Source: Caballeronia sp. INDeC2
Lineage (GTDB): Bacteria; Pseudomonadota; Gammaproteobacteria; Burkholderiales; Burkholderiaceae
Length of the DNA: 64,000 nt
Assembly: GCF_023631325.1 (NCBI RefSeq)
Contig: NZ_JALQDG010000027.1
Coordinates: 186,001-250,000 of the forward strand
Direction of reading: 5' to 3'
The notes below the pieces were generated by a model, which saw nothing but the letters and a program-made list of their open reading frames with translations, was not told the DNA's origin and made no database searches. Numbering within the stretch: position 1 is the first letter of the stretch; every line of letters starts with the position of its first letter. A program made the position numbers and the translations under genes. Below are positions 10,749 through 18,504 of this stretch, piece by piece.

Positions 10749-11126
10749 ATGTATCTGTCGATCATCGCCGTGGGGCTCGGCGGCGGCCTTGGGTCGCTGC
10801 TCAGATGGGTCCTCGGTCTGCGCCTGAATGCGATTTTTCCGAATCTGCCGCTCGGCACGTTCGCATCGAACGTCATCGCGGGTTACGTCATCGGCGTGGC
10901 AGTCGCGTTTTTCGCGCGCTTTCCGGATATCTCGGTGGAATGGCGGCTGTTCGTCATCACCGGGCTGATGGGCGGGCTCTCCACGTTTTCCACGTTCTCG
11001 GCCGAAGTGGTCGCGCATTTGCAGCAAGGGCGGCTCGGCTGGGCGCTCGCTGAGATCGCAATCCACGTATGCGCATCGCTGCTGATGACCGCGCTCGGTA
11101 TCGCGACGGTGGCCGTGGTTTCCTGA
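10749..11126 (+). CDS. crcB: Fluoride exporter CrcB/Fluc
   Basis: Small inner-membrane fluoride channel that works as a dual-topology dimer and lowers cytoplasmic fluoride. The 125 residues contain four hydrophobic helices. Family motifs are MYLSIIAVGLGGGLGSLLRW at the N-terminus, LPLGTFASNVIAGYVIG in helix 2, and GLMGGLSTFSTFSAEVV in helix 3, the break that lines the pore. Length is typical. I saw no fluoride riboswitch in the short 24-base upstream gap, so expression may depend on the preceding small gene or on a promoter inside it. A rho-independent terminator lies downstream. Confidence 0.93.
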   Translation: MYLSIIAVGLGGGLGSLLRWVLGLRLNAIFPNLPLGTFASNVIAGYVIGVAVAFFARFPDISVEWRLFVITGLMGGLSTFSTFSAEVVAHLQQGRLGWALAEIAIHVCASLLMTALGIATVAVVS

Positions 11127-11240
11127 AGGCCTCCCGACGGCGCGATTCCGCGATTCGACTCCCTGCAATTTCAACGTTTGCGCGCGCCCGATTTCCGATT
11201 CATTCCCGTACAAATTTTCCGCGTTTTCAACGCTAGACCC

Positions 11241-11269
11241 CCGCTGCCTCGGCAGCGGTTTTTTCTTTT
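11241..11269 (+). terminator. Rho-independent terminator after crcB
   Basis: A 7-bp GC-rich stem (CCGCTGC / GCAGCGG) with a CTCG loop is followed by TTTTTTCTTTT. It ends the crcB transcript and lies 23 bases before the acetyltransferase start. Confidence 0.85.
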
Positions 11270-11291
11270 GACAGTAAACGAAGGTGATGAA

Positions 11292-11771
11292 ATGCAAGGG
11301 CTGCCTCTCATCGATGTGAGACCGTATCGTGCCAGCGATCTCGACGGTGTGATCGATCTGTTCCAACGCGCCGTTCGCGAAACGGCATCGGCCGACTACA
11401 ACGAAGCGCAGATCGAAGCGTGGGCGCAAGCCGACCGGGACGAATGGGAGCTCGCCCGCGCGAACCGCCCGACATGGGTCGGGCTCGTCGACGGCGAACT
11501 TGCGGGCTTCGCCGATCTCGAAAAAAACGGTCTCATCGACATGATGTTCGTCGATCCGCTGCATCAGCGCAAAAGTGTGGCAACGTCGCTGCTCGCGCGC
11601 ATCGAAGCCGAAGCGGAAAAAGCCGGCATGCAAACCCTGCATACCTACTCGAGCGTCACGGCGCGGCCTTTCTTCGAGTATTGCGGTTTCACGATGCTCC
11701 TGGCGCGTGCGGTCATCGTGCGCGAGCAGCGCTTCGTCCAGTTCGTGATGGAAAAGGTGCTGGAAACGTGA
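11292..11771 (+). CDS. GNAT-family N-acetyltransferase
   Basis: Cytoplasmic acetyl-CoA-dependent acetyltransferase of 159 residues; substrate unknown. The start MQGLPLIDVRPYRASDLDGVIDLFQRAV is preceded by a GAAGGTGATGA ribosome site; the longer frame from 11178 runs through the terminator hairpin and is rejected. The GNAT core shows TWVGLVDGELAGFADLEKNGLIDMMFVDPLHQRKSVATSLLARIEAEAEKAG. The acetyl-CoA loop reads QRKSVA where the motif is usually Q/RxxGxG/A, so one glycine is replaced by serine. The C-terminal part, TYSSVTARPFFEYCGF, is the usual end of the fold. It stands alone between crcB and the hut promoter. Confidence 0.85.
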   Translation: MQGLPLIDVRPYRASDLDGVIDLFQRAVRETASADYNEAQIEAWAQADRDEWELARANRPTWVGLVDGELAGFADLEKNGLIDMMFVDPLHQRKSVATSLLARIEAEAEKAGMQTLHTYSSVTARPFFEYCGFTMLLARAVIVREQRFVQFVMEKVLET

Positions 11772-11773
11772 AA

Positions 11774-11885
11774 TCTGTATAGACAAGACGCATGAACTTC
11801 CCGGGATGAACCTAGTGATATCCCGGATATCCCCTTGTTTCGTCCTTTCGGCACGTTTAGACTTGAGTCTAACTTGTATAGACAG
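11774..11885. promoter_or_regulatory. hut operon control region with HutC-like operator sites
   Basis: Two related sites flank this region: TCTGTATAGACAAG at 11774-11787 and CTTGTATAGACAG at 11873-11885. Their shared core is TGTATAGACA, resembling the CTTGTATxTACAAG operators known for HutC repressors. Between them TTAGACT-TG-AGTCTAA at 11857-11872 is a perfect 7-bp inverted repeat. The second HutC-like site ends eight bases before the hutH start. Repression by HutC and release by urocanate is the established family behaviour. The role of the middle palindrome is unknown. Confidence 0.6.
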
Positions 11886-11893
11886 GACGAACC

Positions 11894-13423
11894 ATGATCA
11901 CGCTTACGCCCGGAAAACTGACGCTCCCGCAACTGCGCCGCATCGCGCGTGGTTCGGACCCGCTTCAACTCGATGCCGCCAGCTTCGACGCCATCGACGC
12001 GAGCGCGCGCGCCGTCGCCGCGATTGCCGCGAAGGGCGATCCGGCTTACGGCATCAATACGGGCTTCGGGCGGCTCGCCAATACGCACATTCCCGCCGAT
12101 CAACTGGAACTGCTGCAGAAGAATCTCGTGCTGTCTCACGCGGTAGGCGTCGGCGAGCCGATGTCGCGGCCGGTCGTGCGTCTCTTGATGGCGCTCAAGC
12201 TGTCGAGCCTCGGGCGCGGTCATTCGGGCATCCGCCGCGAGGTCATCGACGCGCTCATCACGCTCTTCAACGCCGACGTGCTGCCGATCATCCCGATCAA
12301 GGGTTCGGTCGGCGCATCGGGCGATCTCGCGCCGCTCGCGCATATGTCGACGGTGCTGCTGGGCATCGGCGAGGTCAGCATTCGCGGTGAGCGCGCGAGT
12401 GCGCTCGACGGCCTCACGGTAGCGGGCCTCAAGCCGCTCACGCTGCAGGCGAAGGAAGGTCTCGCGCTGCTGAACGGCACGCAGGCGTCGGCGGCGCTCG
12501 CGCTCTACAACCTCTTCGCGATCGAGGATCTGTTCCGTACCGGACTCGTCGCGGGCGCGCTGTCGGTCGATGCGGCGGCGGGTTCCGTCGTCCCGTTCGA
12601 TGCGCGTATCCACGAACTGCGCGGCCATCGCGGGCAGATCGAGGCGGCGGCGGCGTACCGCACGCTGCTCAAGGGCTCGGGCATCAACCTGTCGCACGCG
12701 GACTGCGAGAAGGTGCAGGACCCGTACAGCCTGCGCTGCCAGCCGCAGGTGATGGGCGCGTGCCTCGACCAGATGCGCCACGCGGCGGACATCCTGCTGA
12801 TCGAATCGAATGCCGTCTCCGATAACCCGCTGATTTTCCCCGACACGGGCGAAGTGCTGTCGGGCGGCAATTTCCACGCGGAGCCGGTAGCGTTCGCCGC
12901 CGACAACCTCGCGCTCGCCGCCGCCGAAATCGGCGCGCTCGCGGAACGCCGCATCGCGCTGCTGATCGACGCGACGCTCTCCGGCCTGCCGCCTTTTCTC
13001 GTGCGCGACGGCGGCGTCAACTCCGGCTTCATGATCGCGCACGTGACGGCTGCGGCGCTCGCATCGGAGAACAAGACGCTCGCGCATCCCGCATCGGTCG
13101 ATTCGCTGCCGACATCCGCGAATCAGGAAGACCACGTTTCGATGGCGACGTTCGCCGCGCGCAAACTCGGCGACATTGCCAGCAACACGGCGAACATTCT
13201 CGCGATCGAACTGCTCGCGGCGGCGCAGGGCGTCGATCTGCGCGCGCCGCATCAGACGAGCGCGCCCTTGCTCGACGTGATGAAGACGCTGCGCGCGCAC
13301 GTGGCGCATTACGATCTGGATCACTACTTCGCGCCCGACATCGCCGCGATCGCAACGCTCGTGCAGGACGGCGCGATCGCGCGGCACAGCCCGTTTGCGT
13401 TCTCGTCGGAACAGCCTGTATGA
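11894..13423 (+). CDS. hutH: Histidine ammonia-lyase
   Basis: Catalyses the first step of histidine degradation, L-histidine to urocanate plus ammonia. The 509 residues contain the Ala141-Ser142-Gly143 triad (GSVGASGDLAPLAH) that self-cyclises to the MIO electrophile, only one residue off the Pseudomonas putida numbering. YGINTGFG (Tyr52) and the downstream QDPYSLRCQPQVMG and DNPLIFPDTGEVLSGGNFHAEP blocks are all family signatures. Length is normal. Its ATG closely follows the HutC-like operator and its stop overlaps the hutC start by ATGA. Product urocanate should be the inducer of this operon. Confidence 0.96.
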   Translation: MITLTPGKLTLPQLRRIARGSDPLQLDAASFDAIDASARAVAAIAAKGDPAYGINTGFGRLANTHIPADQLELLQKNLVLSHAVGVGEPMSRPVVRLLMALKLSSLGRGHSGIRREVIDALITLFNADVLPIIPIKGSVGASGDLAPLAHMSTVLLGIGEVSIRGERASALDGLTVAGLKPLTLQAKEGLALLNGTQASAALALYNLFAIEDLFRTGLVAGALSVDAAAGSVVPFDARIHELRGHRGQIEAAAAYRTLLKGSGINLSHADCEKVQDPYSLRCQPQVMGACLDQMRHAADILLIESNAVSDNPLIFPDTGEVLSGGNFHAEPVAFAADNLALAAAEIGALAERRIALLIDATLSGLPPFLVRDGGVNSGFMIAHVTAAALASENKTLAHPASVDSLPTSANQEDHVSMATFAARKLGDIASNTANILAIELLAAAQGVDLRAPHQTSAPLLDVMKTLRAHVAHYDLDHYFAPDIAAIATLVQDGAIARHSPFAFSSEQPV

Positions 13424-14115
13424 GCACGCCCGCGTATCAGGAGATCAAGGACTACATTCTCCGGCGCATTCATATCGGCGAATGGAAGGAGGGCGATCAG
13501 GTGCCCTCCGAGAACGAGCTCGCGCGCGAATTCAAGGTCGCGCGCATGACGGTGAACCGCGCGCTGCGCGAGCTGACCGCCGAGCAGGTGCTCACGCGCG
13601 TGCAGGGCGCGGGCACCTTCGTCGCGCAGCCGAAATACGCGTCGACGCTCGTCGAAATTCGCAGCATCTCCGATGAAATCGTCGCGCGCGGCCACGCGTA
13701 TCGCGCGCATGTGCTGCATCTGGGCGCATCGATCGTCGACGAGGCGCTCGCCGACGAAATGCATCTCACGCTCGGCAGCCCGGTGTTTCATTCGCGCGTG
13801 CTGCACTTCGAGAACGACGAACCGGTGCAGATGGAAGAGCGTTTCGTGAATCCCGCGCTCGCGCCGGAGTACGCGCGCCAGGATTTCACGGCGATCACGC
13901 CGAACCAGTATCTGATGACGGCCGCGCCCTTGCAGCGCGTCGAATACCGGATCGAGGCGTCGGTGCCGTCGGCGGAAATCCGGCTCGCGCTCGCGATGGC
14001 GGAGCACGAGCCGTGTCTGCTGCTGCATCGGCGCACGTGGTCGCGCGACGCGGTGGCATCGGTCGCGAATCTCTGGCATCCGGGCGACCGTTATCAATTC
14101 ACGGGGCACTTCTGA
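13420..14115 (+). CDS. hutC: Histidine utilisation repressor HutC (GntR family)
   Basis: GntR/HutC-family repressor of 231 residues. The N-terminal winged helix spans about residues 5-72 (YQEIKDYILRRIHIGEWKEGDQVPSENELAREFKVARMTVNRALRELTAEQVLTRVQGAGTFVA). The C-terminal UTRA ligand domain covers about 90-228 and would bind urocanate (EIRSISDEIVARGHAYRAHV, LLLHRRTWSRD). It starts inside the hutH stop and ends five bases before hutD, so it is co-transcribed with the enzymes it controls, giving autoregulation. Putative binding sites lie upstream of hutH. Confidence 0.94.
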   Translation: MSTPAYQEIKDYILRRIHIGEWKEGDQVPSENELAREFKVARMTVNRALRELTAEQVLTRVQGAGTFVAQPKYASTLVEIRSISDEIVARGHAYRAHVLHLGASIVDEALADEMHLTLGSPVFHSRVLHFENDEPVQMEERFVNPALAPEYARQDFTAITPNQYLMTAAPLQRVEYRIEASVPSAEIRLALAMAEHEPCLLLHRRTWSRDAVASVANLWHPGDRYQFTGHF

Positions 14116-14120
14116 ACGCC

Positions 14121-14690
14121 ATGATCATTCGAGCCGGTTCGCTCGTGGCCACGCCCTGGAAGAACGGCGGCGGCGTGACGCGCGAGATCGCGGCGGGGCC
14201 GCTTGGCGCGTCGCTCGATGCGTTCGCTTGGCGTTTGTCGATGGCTGACGTGGCATCCGACGGCGCTTTCTCGCGTTTCGCGGGCGTCGATCGCGTGCTC
14301 GTGCTGCTCGATGGCGCGGGCATGCGTCTCGAGCAAGCGGACGGCCGCGTACATACGCTCGACGCGCCGCTCGCGATCGCGCGCTTTGCGGGCGAAACGC
14401 CGATTCACGCGACGCTGATAAACGGCCCGACGCGCGATTTCAACGTGATGGTGCGCCGCGGTCGCGCCCGCGCGACGGTGGATGTCCGGCGCGCATCGTG
14501 CTCGCCGGATGCCCGTCACGATCTGACTTTCATCTTCTGCGTGCGTGGAAGGATCGATATCAAAGCCGCCGGAGACACGCGGCATACGCTCGAAACGGGC
14601 GACACGCTGCGTCTCGATCGTGCGGCCGAACTGCAATTCGAGGCATCGGACGACGCGGCCTGGCTGCACATCGGCATCGACGATTTGTGA
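14121..14690 (+). CDS. hutD: HutD family protein
   Basis: Bicupin-like protein of 189 residues that accompanies bacterial hut operons. In Pseudomonas HutD is proposed to act as a governor limiting pathway flux; its biochemical activity is not settled. Recognisable features are the N-terminal VATPWKNGGGVTREIAAGP, which is the family signature, then FAWRLSMADVASDGAFSRFAGVDRVLVLLDGAGMRL and DFNVMVRRGRA. It starts five bases after hutC, where many relatives have hutU between these genes, and ends 36 bases before hutF. Confidence 0.92.
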   Translation: MIIRAGSLVATPWKNGGGVTREIAAGPLGASLDAFAWRLSMADVASDGAFSRFAGVDRVLVLLDGAGMRLEQADGRVHTLDAPLAIARFAGETPIHATLINGPTRDFNVMVRRGRARATVDVRRASCSPDARHDLTFIFCVRGRIDIKAAGDTRHTLETGDTLRLDRAAELQFEASDDAAWLHIGIDDL

Positions 14691-14726
14691 TCGGCCGCGC
14701 ATCGATATAAAAAGGGAGACGGGAAC

Positions 14727-16106
14727 ATGAGCGCATTCTTCGCGGATCACGCGCGCCTCGCCGATGGATGGCGGCGCAACGTGCTGCTCGAATGGGACGA
14801 TGACGGTACGCTGGTCCGGGTTGCGCCCGACAGCGCGGCGCCCGCGGGCGCCGAACGCGCAAAAGGCCCGGTCGTGCCCGGCATGCCCAACCTGCACTCG
14901 CACGCGTTCCAACGGGCGATGGCCGGCCTCACCGAATATCGCGCGAGCGTCGCCGACACCTTCTGGAGCTGGCGCGATCTGATGTATCGCTTCGCCGCGC
15001 GGATCGGCCCGGAGTCGCTCGCGGACATTGCGCACTGGCTCTACATCGAGATGCTCAAAGCGGGCTACACGTCGGTGTGCGAGTTCCATTACGTGCATCA
15101 CGCGCCCGGCGGTGCGCCGTATGCGAATCGCGCGGAACTCGCCGAGCGCGTCGTCGATGCGGCCGGGCGCGCGGGCATCGGCATCACGATGTTGCCGGTG
15201 CTGTACGAGCACGGCGGTTTCAACAAGGCCGCGCCGCGCGACGATCAGCGGCGCTTTCTCAACACGCCCGACGCGCTGCTCGCGCTCATCGACTCGCTCG
15301 CCCGCGCGCGGCCCGAGAACGGCATGCGGCGTTACGGCGTCGCGCCGCATTCGTTGCGGGCGGTATCGGGCGAATCGCTCGCGGCGGTGCTCGAAGGCCT
15401 GGATGCGCGCTTCGACCGTGCGCCGGTGCATATCCATGTCGCGGAGCAGACGGCCGAAGTCGAGGCGTGCGTCGCGGCGACGGGCCGCCGTCCGGTGCAA
15501 TGGCTGCTGGACCATTTCAACGTCGACGAGCGCTGGTGCCTCGTACACGCGACGCACATCGACGCCGGCGAATGCGCGCGTCTCGCGGGAAGCGGCGCGG
15601 TCGCGGGCCTGTGTCTCACGACCGAGGCGAATCTCGGCGACGGCGTCTTTCCGTCGCGCGATTATCTCGATGTGGGTGGGCGCATCGGCGTCGGTTCGGA
15701 TAGTCATGTCGGCGTGGACTGGCGCTCCGAGCTGCGTCTGCTCGAATACGGCCAGCGCCTGTGCCGTCAGCAGCGCAACGTGCTCGCGTCGCCGACGCAG
15801 AGCCGTCCCGCCGATCGTCTCTTCGACGCCGCGCTCGACGGCGGCGCGCACGCGACTAGACGCCCTGTCGGCGCGCTCTCGCAGGGAATGCGCGCCGACT
15901 GGCTCGTGCTCGACGACGCGCATCCGGGCATCGGCGGACATGCGCCCGAAACGTGGCTTTCGAGCGCGGTCTTCTGCGAACATGGCGACACGCCGGTCCG
16001 CGATGTCTTCGTCTCCGGCCGCAAGGTGATCGACGCGCGCCGTCACGCGCAGGAAGACGAAGCGCTTGCCCGCTATCGCGCCGCGTTGCGCGGCTTGCTC
16101 GATTGA
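14727..16106 (+). CDS. hutF: Formimidoylglutamate deiminase
   Basis: Zinc amidohydrolase converting N-formimidoyl-L-glutamate to N-formyl-L-glutamate plus ammonia, the step that defines the five-step hut pathway. The 459 residues have the metal-binding PGMPNLHSHAFQRAMAGLTEY block near residues 50-70. Further signature blocks are VCEFHYVHH, GVAPHSLRAV, VHIHVAEQ, WCLVHATHID and RIGVGSDSHVGVDWRSELRLLEYGQRL, which supply the remaining histidines and the catalytic aspartate. A GGGAG ribosome site precedes the ATG. It is followed eight bases later by hutG, its product-consuming partner. Confidence 0.95.
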   Translation: MSAFFADHARLADGWRRNVLLEWDDDGTLVRVAPDSAAPAGAERAKGPVVPGMPNLHSHAFQRAMAGLTEYRASVADTFWSWRDLMYRFAARIGPESLADIAHWLYIEMLKAGYTSVCEFHYVHHAPGGAPYANRAELAERVVDAAGRAGIGITMLPVLYEHGGFNKAAPRDDQRRFLNTPDALLALIDSLARARPENGMRRYGVAPHSLRAVSGESLAAVLEGLDARFDRAPVHIHVAEQTAEVEACVAATGRRPVQWLLDHFNVDERWCLVHATHIDAGECARLAGSGAVAGLCLTTEANLGDGVFPSRDYLDVGGRIGVGSDSHVGVDWRSELRLLEYGQRLCRQQRNVLASPTQSRPADRLFDAALDGGAHATRRPVGALSQGMRADWLVLDDAHPGIGGHAPETWLSSAVFCEHGDTPVRDVFVSGRKVIDARRHAQEDEALARYRAALRGLLD

Positions 16107-16114
16107 GGTCATTC

Positions 16115-16918
16115 ATGAACGACTCTTCGATTTTCACGCTGGAGCGCGGCAACGCGCCGCTGCTGATTTCGATTCCGCACCGCGGCACGCAGATTCCCTG
16201 CGCGCTCGCCGATGAGATGACGCCCGTCGCACAACTCACCGAGGATTGCGACTGGCATCTCGAGCGGCTTTACGCGTTCGCACGCGAGCTGGGCGCATCG
16301 ATACTGACGCCGCATTACGCGCGCTATGTCGTCGATCTGAACCGTCCGCCCGACGACGCGAATCTCTATCCCGGCCGCGACACGACGGGACTATGTCCGG
16401 TCGACACCTTCGACAAGGCGCCGCTCTACAAGCCGGGCCACGAGCCGTCGCGCGAGCAGATCGATGCGCGTCGCGCGATGTACTGGCAGCCTTATCACGA
16501 TGCCCTCGCCAGTGGACTCGACGCGCTGCGGCAGGCGCACGGCCGCGTGCTGCTGTGGGAAGCGCATTCGATCCGCTCGGTCGTACCGCGTTTTTTCGAC
16601 GGACGCCTGACCGATTTCAACTTCGGCACGGCGGACGGCGCATCGGCGGTGCCGGGGCTGGCCGAGCATCTCGCGGGAATCGTCGAGCGCGACGGCCGCT
16701 TTTCGACAGTGGCCAACGGCCGCTTCAAGGGCGGCTACATCACGCGGCGATACGGCCAGCCCGAGCAGGGCGTTCACGCGGTTCAACTGGAGTTGACGCA
16801 GATCAGCTACATGGAAGAATCGTCGCCGTTCGCTTACGACGAAGCCAAGGCGAACTCGATCGAGCCTTTGCTGCGCGAACTCCTGACAGCCGCGCTTACC
16901 TACACGACCGCCGCGTAA
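16115..16918 (+). CDS. hutG: N-formylglutamate deformylase
   Basis: Hydrolyses N-formyl-L-glutamate to formate and glutamate, ending the pathway. The 267 residues match the FGase (N-formylglutamate amidohydrolase) family rather than the arginase-like formiminoglutamase: LISIPHRGTQIPCAL, TEDCDWHLERLYAFARELGASILTPHYARYVVDLNRPPDDANLYPGRD and LLWEAHSIRSVVPRFFDGRLTDFNFGTADGAS. The ATG at 16115 follows a GAGG ribosome site; the longer frame enters hutF. It is the last hut gene, with no recognisable terminator in the next 100 bases. Confidence 0.95.
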   Translation: MNDSSIFTLERGNAPLLISIPHRGTQIPCALADEMTPVAQLTEDCDWHLERLYAFARELGASILTPHYARYVVDLNRPPDDANLYPGRDTTGLCPVDTFDKAPLYKPGHEPSREQIDARRAMYWQPYHDALASGLDALRQAHGRVLLWEAHSIRSVVPRFFDGRLTDFNFGTADGASAVPGLAEHLAGIVERDGRFSTVANGRFKGGYITRRYGQPEQGVHAVQLELTQISYMEESSPFAYDEAKANSIEPLLRELLTAALTYTTAA

Positions 16919-17228
16919 AAACTGGCGCGTGAATGGCGATCGTCTGGCGATGTCGCAATGACGACTCGATTGCGCGCGCCTTTCCGACCCGCGCGTGCGA
17001 GTAGTTAATGCAGTAAAAACAATGACTTGATCGAATATAGCGAGACCTCGATGCGCTTCGCGTCGCGAAACGGATTGTTGCGATCCCGACAATTATGTTT
17101 CGTGAAAATTGGGGTTTCCCCTAGGGCGGCGGCCTCCTACACTGTCTTCAAGCGAAACGAAATCAGAAACCACTTAAAAAGCTTCCGATTCAGTTTCGAT
17201 TTCAAAACAAGACTATTGGAGGTTCATC
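16919..17228 (+). promoter_or_regulatory. 310-base intergenic region with DUF4148 promoter elements
   Basis: No gene seen between hutG and the DUF4148 gene. The second half is AT-rich. A perfect GGGG-TTT-CCCC palindrome lies at 17111-17121, followed by a possible -10 TACACT at 17138-17143. The leader then contains AAACGAAATCAGAAACC and a strong TTGGAGG ribosome site. A GGGGTTTCCCC-type element upstream of such genes is recalled from related genomes but was not verified here. Confidence 0.35.
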
Positions 17229-17555
17229 ATGATCAAGGCATTCGTTCCCGCACTCGTCATCGCCAGCGCTCTGGCCGCTCCGACTTTCGCGTTCGCGCAA
17301 GACAACGCGCCGGTGACCCGCGCTCAAGTGCGCGCGGAACTGGTTCAACTGGAAAAGGCCGGCTACGATCCGTCGACCGATCGCGTGAACTACCCGCAAA
17401 ACATTCAGGCCGCCGAAGCGCGTGTGAACGCTGAGAATGGTGGATCGGCATACGGTCCTTCGACGGCTGGCACTTCGCAATCGGGCGCAGCCGCGCCGGT
17501 CGCGCGCGCTAACGTGTCGATGTCGGATCGCAATTCGGTCTACTTCGGTCACTGA
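17229..17555 (+). CDS. DUF4148 secreted small protein
   Basis: Exported protein of 108 residues and unknown function, of a family expanded in Burkholderia relatives. The signal peptide is clear (MIKAFVPALVIASALAAPTFAFAQ, cleavage after about residue 24). The DUF4148 core follows: PVTRAQVRAELVQLEKAGYDPSTDRVNYPQNIQAAEARV. The tail is low-complexity, rich in Gly, Ser and Ala. A TTGGAGG ribosome site gives a confident start. It is monocistronic, with its own promoter region and a downstream terminator, and has an unusually long CAG-rich 3' untranslated region. Confidence 0.9.
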   Translation: MIKAFVPALVIASALAAPTFAFAQDNAPVTRAQVRAELVQLEKAGYDPSTDRVNYPQNIQAAEARVNAENGGSAYGPSTAGTSQSGAAAPVARANVSMSDRNSVYFGH

Positions 17556-17560
17556 TCGGC

Positions 17561-17602
17561 TCTCGAAGTCGAGCTCGACGATCTCGAAGTCGAGCTCGAC
17601 GA
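17561..17602. repeat. Perfect 21-bp tandem duplication containing a 12-bp palindrome
   Basis: The 21 bases at 17561-17581 are repeated exactly at 17582-17602. Each copy holds the palindrome GTCGAGCTCGAC (17568-17579 and 17589-17600). It begins five bases after the DUF4148 stop codon and lies inside its probable 3' untranslated region. Confidence 0.9.
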
Positions 17603-17737
17603 AGCAGTAGCAGTGAGCAGCAGCAGCGGTAGATGGTGCAGCAAAGCGTTGGCAGTATCAGTCTCTTGCGAGAAATGCAGTTGCAGTACCGCAGTGAAGC
17701 AGCGCAGCAGTAAGTACAAGCAGTAAGGAAGTCGAAC
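17602..17737 (+). other. CAG-rich low-complexity 3' untranslated region
   Basis: About 15 CAG trinucleotides, many within GCAGTA or GCAGCAG, are packed into roughly 125 bases between the tandem repeat and the terminator. I found no start codon with a ribosome site and no coding-like reading frame. It is expected to be transcribed with the DUF4148 gene. A 3'-derived small RNA is possible but unproven. Confidence 0.45.
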
Positions 17738-17770
17738 GCCGGCCGCTATCGAGCGACCGGCGTTTTTTAT
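17735..17770 (+). terminator. Rho-independent terminator of the DUF4148 transcript
   Basis: Stem CGCCGG (17738-17743) pairs with CCGGCG (17757-17762), supported by further pairing in CGCT/AGCG, and is followed by TTTTTTAT. The T-run is on the plus strand, so it serves the DUF4148 gene and overlaps the end of the convergent regulator gene. Confidence 0.8.
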
Positions 17771-18504
17771 TGCGCGTCCCGTTTCTCTTCGACGCGAGGC
17801 GAGACCGCGCCGCACGCGCGAATCACGAGGCGCACGACTTCCTCCGTCTGCTCCTCGAAGGCCTTGCGAGTGAGCGCGCGCTTGCCTTTCAATGCGCGGA
17901 TCTGCGCATCGAAGTCGGCGTAATGCTGCGTGATCGCCCAGATCATGAACATGAACGTGTCCGGCTCGACCGGCGCGAGCAGGCCGCGCGCGATCCAGCT
18001 TTCGATCACGATGACGCGAGTATCGAGCCACGGCTTCACGCGCTCGTTGAGGATGTCCTGCATGTGACGCGCGCCGTGGATGATCTCGCTCGCCCACACT
18101 TTCGAGCCGAGCGGCCGGCGTCTGGACAACTCCATCTTCGCGCGCACGTAGCCGCCGATCGCTTCCACCGGATCGTCGCTGCATTCGAAGGTGTCCGCCG
18201 CGCGATGCCAGTCCTCGAACAAATCTTCCAGCACGCGGCGATAGAGCGCGAGCTTCGTCGGGAAGTAGTAATGCAGGTTGGCCTTCGGCAAGCCGGCACG
18301 TTCGGCGATCATCGCCGTGCTTGCGCCTTCCAATCCTTTTTCCGCGAAAACTTCTTCGGCGCACGCCAGCAGCTGCGCTTCGTTGCTCTCGCGAATCTGC
18401 GCCTTGCGTCGCCGCAAAGGTGGCGCGGAGTCCGCGTGTTCGGTCATGCCGTCAGCCGCGTCGTCGTGTCTCATCGTCGATTTGATCTTTCGTGTGTGCC
18501 GCAT
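17767..18504 (-). CDS. TetR-family regulator, RutR-like
   Basis: DNA-binding repressor of 245 residues. The TetR helix-turn-helix lies at about residues 35-82 (IRESNEAQLLACAEEVFAEKGLEGASTAMIAERAGLPKANLHYYFPTKLALY). The C-terminal domain resembles RutR/TetR_C_13 (WASEIIHGARHMQDIL, WIARGLLAPVEPDTFMFMIWAITQHYADF), a family whose Escherichia coli member senses uracil and thymine. The ATG read from 18504 has a GAGG ribosome site; internal ATGs exist at 18474 and 18447. It is transcribed away from the pyrimidine degradation operon, and a palindromic site lies between them. Control of that operon by pyrimidines is a well-grounded inference. Confidence 0.85.
   Translation of the reverse strand: MRHTRKIKSTMRHDDAADGMTEHADSAPPLRRRKAQIRESNEAQLLACAEEVFAEKGLEGASTAMIAERAGLPKANLHYYFPTKLALYRRVLEDLFEDWHRAADTFECSDDPVEAIGGYVRAKMELSRRRPLGSKVWASEIIHGARHMQDILNERVKPWLDTRVIVIESWIARGLLAPVEPDTFMFMIWAITQHYADFDAQIRALKGKRALTRKAFEEQTEEVVRLVIRACGAVSPRVEEKRDAQ

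Noticed and set aside
14116..14726. Possible remnants of hutU or hutI between hut genes
   Set aside because: The gaps are 5 and 36 bases and the flanking genes are complete, so no remnant can be present.
17561..17602. Repeat units considered as a CRISPR array
   Set aside because: There are only two directly abutting copies with no spacer, and no cas genes in the window.
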